Shown here: one piece after another, positions 48,406 through 52,581 of the stretch
Position numbering within the stretch: the first letter of the stretch is position 1
Layout of the letters: each line of letters starts with the position of its first letter
Origin: Reyranella sp.
Lineage (GTDB): Bacteria; Pseudomonadota; Alphaproteobacteria; Reyranellales; Reyranellaceae
Assembly: GCA_022844015.1 (NCBI GenBank)
Contig: JALHMO010000026.1
Span: forward strand, 1 to 52,581
Direction of reading: 5' to 3'
DNA length: 52,581 nucleotides
Position numbers and translations under genes: made by a program
Notes under the pieces: generated by a model
The model's database searches: none
Told to the model about the DNA's origin: nothing
Seen by the model: only the letters and a program-made list of their open reading frames with translations

Positions 48406-48677
48406 GGCGTTTCCGGCACAGGGGCCTGGAAAGGCTATTCGTTGATGGGAGCGTGAAGGGCGTTTCAGCACGCCATGTGGATCGTTTGAGGCGAATTCTG
48501 GTTGCGCTTCATCGTAGTCGTGGACCTGAAGGGATGTCATTGCCGGGTTTTCGGCTGCATCCCCTCAAGGGCGAGCGCCGGGGGCAATGGGCTGTTTCAG
48601 TGTCGGGAAACTGGCGGGTCGTTTTTCGGTTCGAGGGCGAAGACGCTGTCGATGTTGATCTTGTGGATTATCATTGA
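48399..48677 (+). CDS. higB: RelE/ParE-superfamily toxin, HigB type
   Basis: 92 residues. MIRRFRHRGLERLFVDG, ARHVDRLRRILVALHRSRGPEGMSLPGFRLHPLKGERRGQWAVSVSGNWRVVFRFE is the HigB2/plasmid maintenance killer pattern (GxRxHxLKG...WSxxVSGNWRxxFxFE), a ribosome-dependent mRNA nuclease. ATG 48399 is chosen; GTG 48393 is an alternative. Toxin before antitoxin is the usual hig order. Confidence 0.9.
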   Translation: MIRRFRHRGLERLFVDGSVKGVSARHVDRLRRILVALHRSRGPEGMSLPGFRLHPLKGERRGQWAVSVSGNWRVVFRFEGEDAVDVDLVDYH

Positions 48678-48693
48678 AGCCGGAGGAGAATAG

Positions 48694-48996
48694 ATGCGGA
48701 TGTACAATCCTCCCCATCCAGGTGAGCTGGTTCGCGAAGAGTGTTTGGCCCCCCTTGGATTGACCGTTACGGCAGCGGCCCGTGCCCTGGGCGTCACGCG
48801 CAAGGCTCTGTCAGAATTGGTCAATGGGCATTCCGGTATCTCGCCCGAGATGGCAATCCGTCTATCCAAGGCATTCGGCAGCGAGCCGGAAACATGGCTC
48901 GGTATGCAGATGGAATACGATCTTTGGCACGCGACGCGCCGAGCCTCACGTTTGAAGGTCAAGAGGCTTTATCCAGCCGATCGGAAGGCAGCTTAG
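48694..48996 (+). CDS. higA: HigA-family antitoxin
   Basis: 100 residues. YNPPHPGELVREECLAPLGLTVTAAARALGVTRKALSELVNGHSGISPEMAIRLSKAFGSEPETWLGMQMEYDLW is the standard XRE-type HTH of HigA antitoxins. Sixteen bases after the toxin stop, GGAGGA upstream of the ATG. Binds the toxin and represses the operon. Confidence 0.95.
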   Translation: MRMYNPPHPGELVREECLAPLGLTVTAAARALGVTRKALSELVNGHSGISPEMAIRLSKAFGSEPETWLGMQMEYDLWHATRRASRLKVKRLYPADRKAA

Positions 48997-49015
48997 GGTG
49001 CGCGCATTCCGGCGC

Positions 49016-52000
49016 TCAATGGAAATCGCGTGAGGCGATCTTGATCTTGGGGCGATCGAGGGCGATGCGGCTGCGGTCGTAGCCTGGCTGGGCCGGCTGG
49101 CCTTTGCCGACGCGATGGCGCGTGGCGTTGGCTTCCGGCACGGGAACCGGCGGGTGGACGCGGCGGTCGGGGGAGTCGGTGCGGACCTGGTCGCCGCGGC
49201 CGTGATCGAGATGGAAGGTGTCGATGTCGGAAATCGAATCGAGCTCGGCCGACCAGTCCCACAAGCGTTCGGCGACGAGATGGATCACCAGCTCTTCGCG
49301 CTGCACGCGGCCCTGCACGCCGAGCAGGCGCGAGCCCATGACGACACGGCGATGATCCTCGAAGACCTTGGGCCAGACCACGAGGTTGGCGATGCCGTGC
49401 TCGTCCTCGATGGTGACGAATACCACGCCCGAGGCGGTGCCCGGTCGCTGGCGCACCAGCACCAGCCCGGCGAGGGTGAAGCGATCGCCGTTGCTGGACG
49501 TTGCCAGCACGGCAGTGGGTGACACGTCTCGTTCAGAGAACCGGGGGCGCAACAACGCCATCGGGTGGGAGCGCAGCGACATCGAGATGGCGGCGTAATC
49601 GTCGACCACCTGCTCGCCCAGGGTGAGCGCCGGCAGGCTGACGGCTGGTTCGAGATCGCGCACCCGCGGCGACTTGTCGAGCAACGGCAAGGGGGCATCC
49701 GAGAGCCCGCGCACCGCCCACAGCACGTCGCGCCGCGACAGGCCGAGCGAAGCGAAGGCATCGGCGCGAGTCAGCGCCAGGATGTGGCGCTTCGACAGGC
49801 CAGACCGCCGCCACAGGTCGGCCGGGTCGCGGTAGGGCTCGGTGCGGCGCTCGACCAGCCGCCTGGCCTCGGCCTCGGCGAGACCGGTGACCTGGCGCAG
49901 GCCGAGACGCAGGGCGCGGCGCGCCTCCGGGTGCGGCTCCTCCTGAACGAAGCTCATGGCTGGGAGCGCGCCACTCCGATGGCGCTCATCCTCTGGTGCA
50001 GGCGAAGATTGCGCCATCGGAGCGGCGCGCTCCCGGCGATTGCCGGCGCTCGGCTCCAGGGTGCAATCCCAGTCGCTGGCGTTGATGTCGGGTGGCCGCA
50101 CCTCGACGCCGTGCTCGCGCGCGTCGCGCACCAGCTGGGCCGGCGCGTAGAAACCCATCGGCTGGGAATTGAGCAGGGCGGCGGCGAAGACCTCGGGGTA
50201 GTAGTGCTTCACCCAGGAGGAATCATAGACCAGGATGGCGAAGCTCGCGGCATGGCTCTCGGGAAAGCCGTACTCGCCGAATCCTTCGATCTGCCTGAAG
50301 CAGCGCTCGGCGAAGGTGCGATCGTAGCCCCTGTCGACCATGCCTTCGATGAAGTCGCCCTCGAGCCTGTGGATCGTGCCGGCCCGGCGGAACGTCGCCA
50401 TGGCGCGGCGCAGCTTGTCGGCCTTGGCGGGCGAGAAGCCCGCGGCATCGATGGCGATCTGCATCGCCTGCTCCTGGAACAGCGGCACGCCGCAGGTCCG
50501 TTCGAGGATCTTCCTGAGCGTGCCCGGATAGTCGATGTCCTCGGGCCTCTTCGCCCGGTTCCTGAGATAGGGATGGACCATGCCGCCCTGGATCGGGCCG
50601 GGCCGCACGATCGCCACCTCGACGACGAGATCGTAGTACTTCCGGGGTTTCAGGCGCGGCAGCATCGACATCTGCGCCCGGCTCTCGACCTGGAACACGC
50701 CGACGGAATCGGCCTTGCACAGCATGTCGTAGACGGCCGGGTCGGTGGCTTCCATGCCGAGCGTCACTTGCCGGCCGTAATGCCTGTCGATCAGGTCGAA
50801 GCTCTTGCGCAGGCAGGTCAGCATGCCGAGCCCCAGCACATCGACCTTGTAGATCTTCAGGGCATCGAGATCGTCCTTGTCCCATTCGACGACGGTGCGG
50901 TCCTCCATGGCGGCATTCTGGATCGGCACCAGCTCGTCGAGGCGGTCCTCGGTCAGGACGAAGCCGCCGACATGCTGCGACAGATGGCGGGGAAAGCCGC
51001 ACAGCGTCGCCGACAGCTCGAGCGCTAGCCGCAGACGCGGATCGGTGGGGTCGAGACCGGCCTCGCGCACGTGATCGCCATCGACCCCGCTCGACCCGAT
51101 GCCCCAGACGGTGTTGGACATCGCGCCCACCGTGTCGGGCGACAGGCCGAGCGCCTTGCCGACCTCGCGAATGGCGCTGCGGCTGCGATAGGAGATCACG
51201 GTGGCGGCCAGCGCCGCCCGCGAACGGCCCTTGTTCCGGTAGATCCACTGGATCACTTCCTCGCGGCGCTCGTGCTCGAAATCGACATCGATGTCGGGCG
51301 GTTCGTCGCGCTCGTTGGACAGGAAGCGCTCGAACAGCGCTTCCGACTTGTTGACGTCGACCGACGTGACGCCGAGGCAGTAGCACACCGCCGAGTTGGC
51401 GGCCGAGCCGCGGCCCTGACAGAGGATCTTCATCTCGCGGGCCTGCTGCACGATCTCGTGCACGGTCAGGAAGTAGGGCGCGATCTTCTTGCTGTCGATC
51501 AGCTCGAACTCGTGCCGCAAGGCTCTGGCGACCTTGTCGGGAATGCCGTCGGGATAGCGTCGGGCCGCGCCCTCCCAGGTCAGGCGGACGAGCTTGTCCT
51601 GGGGCGTCTCGCCGCCCTCGTACATCACCGGATACTGGTAGGTGAGCTGGTCGAGCGAGAAGCGGCAGCGCCCGGCGATCTCCTGCGTGCGCTCGATGGC
51701 GCGCGGATGGCGGCGGAACAGCCGCGCCATCTCCGCCGGATCCTTGAGATGCCGTTCGGCGCTGGCGAAGCGGCGGAAGCCCAGCGCGTCGACCGTGCAG
51801 CCGAGGCGGATGGCGGTCACCACGTCCTGCAGCGCCCGCCGCTCGGGGATGTGATAGTGCACGTCGTTGGTGGCGACCAGGCCCGCGCCCGTCTCGGCGG
51901 CGAGATCGTCGAGCAGCGCCAGGCGGCGCGCATCGTCGCCGCGGAACAGCGCGGTGCCGGCGAGATAGCAGCGATCGCCGAACAGCTCGGCGAGCGTGTG

Positions 52001-52441
52001 CAGGCGCGCGCGAAAGGCCGGATCGTCGGGCCGGCGCGGCGGCAGGACGATGGCCAGCAGGCCCTCGGCATAGGTGGCCAGATCGTCGAAGCCGAAATCG
52101 CAGGCGCCCTTGGCGGCGCGGCGATTGCCGACCGTCAGCAGGCGCGACAGGCGCTTGTAGGCGTCGAGGTCGGTCGGGTAGGCGAGCAGAGAATAGCCGT
52201 CGCGCGATTCGAGGCGGGCGCCGACCAGCAGGCGACAGCGCTCGCTCGCCGGGATGTCGGGGAACTCCTCGTAGTGCTCCTTGATCGCCGCATAGGCGCG
52301 CACCACGCCGGCCAGGGTGTTGCGATCGGCGATGCCGATGGCGCCGTGGCCGAGCGCGATCGCCTGCAGCGCCAGCTCGCCCGGATGCGAGCCGCCGCGC
52401 AGGAAGCTGTAATTGGTGGTGACCTGCAGCTCGGCGTACAT
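49016..52441 (-). CDS. dnaE2: Error-prone DNA polymerase III alpha-like subunit
   Basis: 1141 residues. The PHP domain opens the protein (MYAELQVTTNYSFLRGGSHP), the polymerase aspartates are in PPDIDVDFEHERREEVIQWIY, and the chain ends with an OB fold and the typical SRDFH. DnaE2 with ImuA/ImuB performs damage-induced translesion synthesis; imuAB would be expected upstream, beyond the window. Between DCTLEP and ALRLGLRQVTGLAEAEA there are about 40 residues (near 795-835) instead of the usual few; they are encoded by a palindromic repeat (49959-50037) inserted without breaking the frame. Confidence 0.95.
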   Translation of the reverse strand: MYAELQVTTNYSFLRGGSHPGELALQAIALGHGAIGIADRNTLAGVVRAYAAIKEHYEEFPDIPASERCRLLVGARLESRDGYSLLAYPTDLDAYKRLSRLLTVGNRRAAKGACDFGFDDLATYAEGLLAIVLPPRRPDDPAFRARLHTLAELFGDRCYLAGTALFRGDDARRLALLDDLAAETGAGLVATNDVHYHIPERRALQDVVTAIRLGCTVDALGFRRFASAERHLKDPAEMARLFRRHPRAIERTQEIAGRCRFSLDQLTYQYPVMYEGGETPQDKLVRLTWEGAARRYPDGIPDKVARALRHEFELIDSKKIAPYFLTVHEIVQQAREMKILCQGRGSAANSAVCYCLGVTSVDVNKSEALFERFLSNERDEPPDIDVDFEHERREEVIQWIYRNKGRSRAALAATVISYRSRSAIREVGKALGLSPDTVGAMSNTVWGIGSSGVDGDHVREAGLDPTDPRLRLALELSATLCGFPRHLSQHVGGFVLTEDRLDELVPIQNAAMEDRTVVEWDKDDLDALKIYKVDVLGLGMLTCLRKSFDLIDRHYGRQVTLGMEATDPAVYDMLCKADSVGVFQVESRAQMSMLPRLKPRKYYDLVVEVAIVRPGPIQGGMVHPYLRNRAKRPEDIDYPGTLRKILERTCGVPLFQEQAMQIAIDAAGFSPAKADKLRRAMATFRRAGTIHRLEGDFIEGMVDRGYDRTFAERCFRQIEGFGEYGFPESHAASFAILVYDSSWVKHYYPEVFAAALLNSQPMGFYAPAQLVRDAREHGVEVRPPDINASDWDCTLEPSAGNRRERAAPMAQSSPAPEDERHRSGALPAMSFVQEEPHPEARRALRLGLRQVTGLAEAEARRLVERRTEPYRDPADLWRRSGLSKRHILALTRADAFASLGLSRRDVLWAVRGLSDAPLPLLDKSPRVRDLEPAVSLPALTLGEQVVDDYAAISMSLRSHPMALLRPRFSERDVSPTAVLATSSNGDRFTLAGLVLVRQRPGTASGVVFVTIEDEHGIANLVVWPKVFEDHRRVVMGSRLLGVQGRVQREELVIHLVAERLWDWSAELDSISDIDTFHLDHGRGDQVRTDSPDRRVHPPVPVPEANATRHRVGKGQPAQPGYDRSRIALDRPKIKIASRDFH
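49959..50037. repeat. Palindromic repeat inserted in dnaE2
   Basis: Arms of 27 bases (49959-49985 and 50011-50037) match as inverted copies with two mismatches, 25-base spacer. The core word is GGGAGCGCGCCACTCC. The left arm and 10 bases ahead of it are repeated exactly at 52545-52573. The element is read through in frame as part of DnaE2. Confidence 0.85.
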
Positions 52442-52463
52442 GGGGAGGGTCAGTGCTCAAGCT

Positions 52464-52487
52464 CTCCTCCCCAGCTTCGCTGGGGAG
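52464..52487. repeat. Copy of the CCCCAGCTTCGCTGGGG palindrome
   Basis: The hairpin CTCC-CCAGC-TTC-GCTGG-GGAG lies just upstream of dnaE2 (23 bases from its start codon), identical to the arm hairpins at 24127-24256. It could stall transcription into dnaE2 from an upstream imuB gene. Confidence 0.65.
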
Positions 52488-52544
52488 ACCCCCAGCACGC
52501 CGGCGCGCACCACGATGCTGAGAAAATGGTGGCGCTGCGAGAGG

Positions 52545-52581
52545 GAAGCTCATGGCTGGGAGCGCGCCACTCCAGTGGCGC
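52545..52581. repeat. Second copy of the dnaE2 palindrome, cut by the window edge
   Basis: 29 bases identical to 49949-49977, then GTGGCGC as the arm end. The inverted partner would lie past the window. Confidence 0.7.

Noticed and set aside
49016-52441. dnaE2 broken by the palindromic insertion
   Set aside because: The frame continues through the repeat and the flanking family sequence is intact on both sides, so it is an insertion that is read through, not a pseudogene.
50223-52553. A 776-codon open frame on the dnaE2 strand in another phase
   Set aside because: Arg/Gly/Ala-rich, no motif, fully inside dnaE2.
1-52581. tRNA or rRNA genes, including a tRNA attachment site for the element
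   Set aside because: None seen by eye; the att repeat lies at a protein gene start instead. A tRNA scan was not possible here.

Overview
The window looks like chromosomal DNA of a GC-rich alphaproteobacterium. The evidence is gene content: DnaE2, the bacterial ATP-dependent DNA ligase with its associated exonuclease and DEXH helicase, NAD kinase, MoaA, a Bfr/Bfd pair, many CoA-linked catabolic genes, and GC-rich codons with frequent GTG and TTG starts. A Reyranella-like or other Rhodospirillales/Hyphomicrobiales host is a guess; there is no rRNA in the window to settle it.

Positions 1-16250 are core or lightly accessory metabolism: a CobW-type GTPase fragment, GNAT acetyltransferase, SDR oxidoreductase, AbrB-family membrane protein with NAD kinase, TauD/TfdA dioxygenase, a B12-binding radical SAM protein and an MFS exporter. 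Then comes an iron and oxidative-stress block (sodB, bfr, bfd), an acyl-CoA dehydrogenase, a membrane-anchored class III cyclase, and a tightly coupled MaoC/VOC/thioesterase/thioesterase operon. Positions 16286-20038 hold a lipid-linked sugar module: a multi-pass GT-C-like protein, methyltransferase, polyprenyl-phosphate glycosyltransferase and small flippase-like protein. Positions 20049-25283 carry two enoyl-CoA hydratase paralogues, MaoC, gamma-glutamylcyclotransferase, a DMT permease and moaA.

Positions 25649-28267 encode the ATP-dependent ligase and its exonuclease. The partner DEXH helicase lies at 45794-48232. Between them sits a 17.5 kb integrative element (about 28296-45806) bounded by a 13-bp direct repeat whose right copy is the helicase start codon. 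The element has an integrase, two RHH regulators, an excisionase-like protein, a DUF3102-like protein, a Toprim primase-like protein and a RepA/RecA-type ATPase. It also has a striking mirrored heptamer array, a chain of overlapping small genes, a ClpP-like protease and a 1127-aa tape-measure protein. I see no terminase, portal or capsid gene, so it is either a degenerate prophage or a satellite-like element. Its left end carries a separate cargo operon and an RHH-controlled gene pair next to a truncated methyltransferase-like gene.

The right end has a HigBA-type toxin-antitoxin pair and dnaE2, which contains an in-frame palindromic repeat insertion. Several dispersed palindromic repeat families occur between genes.
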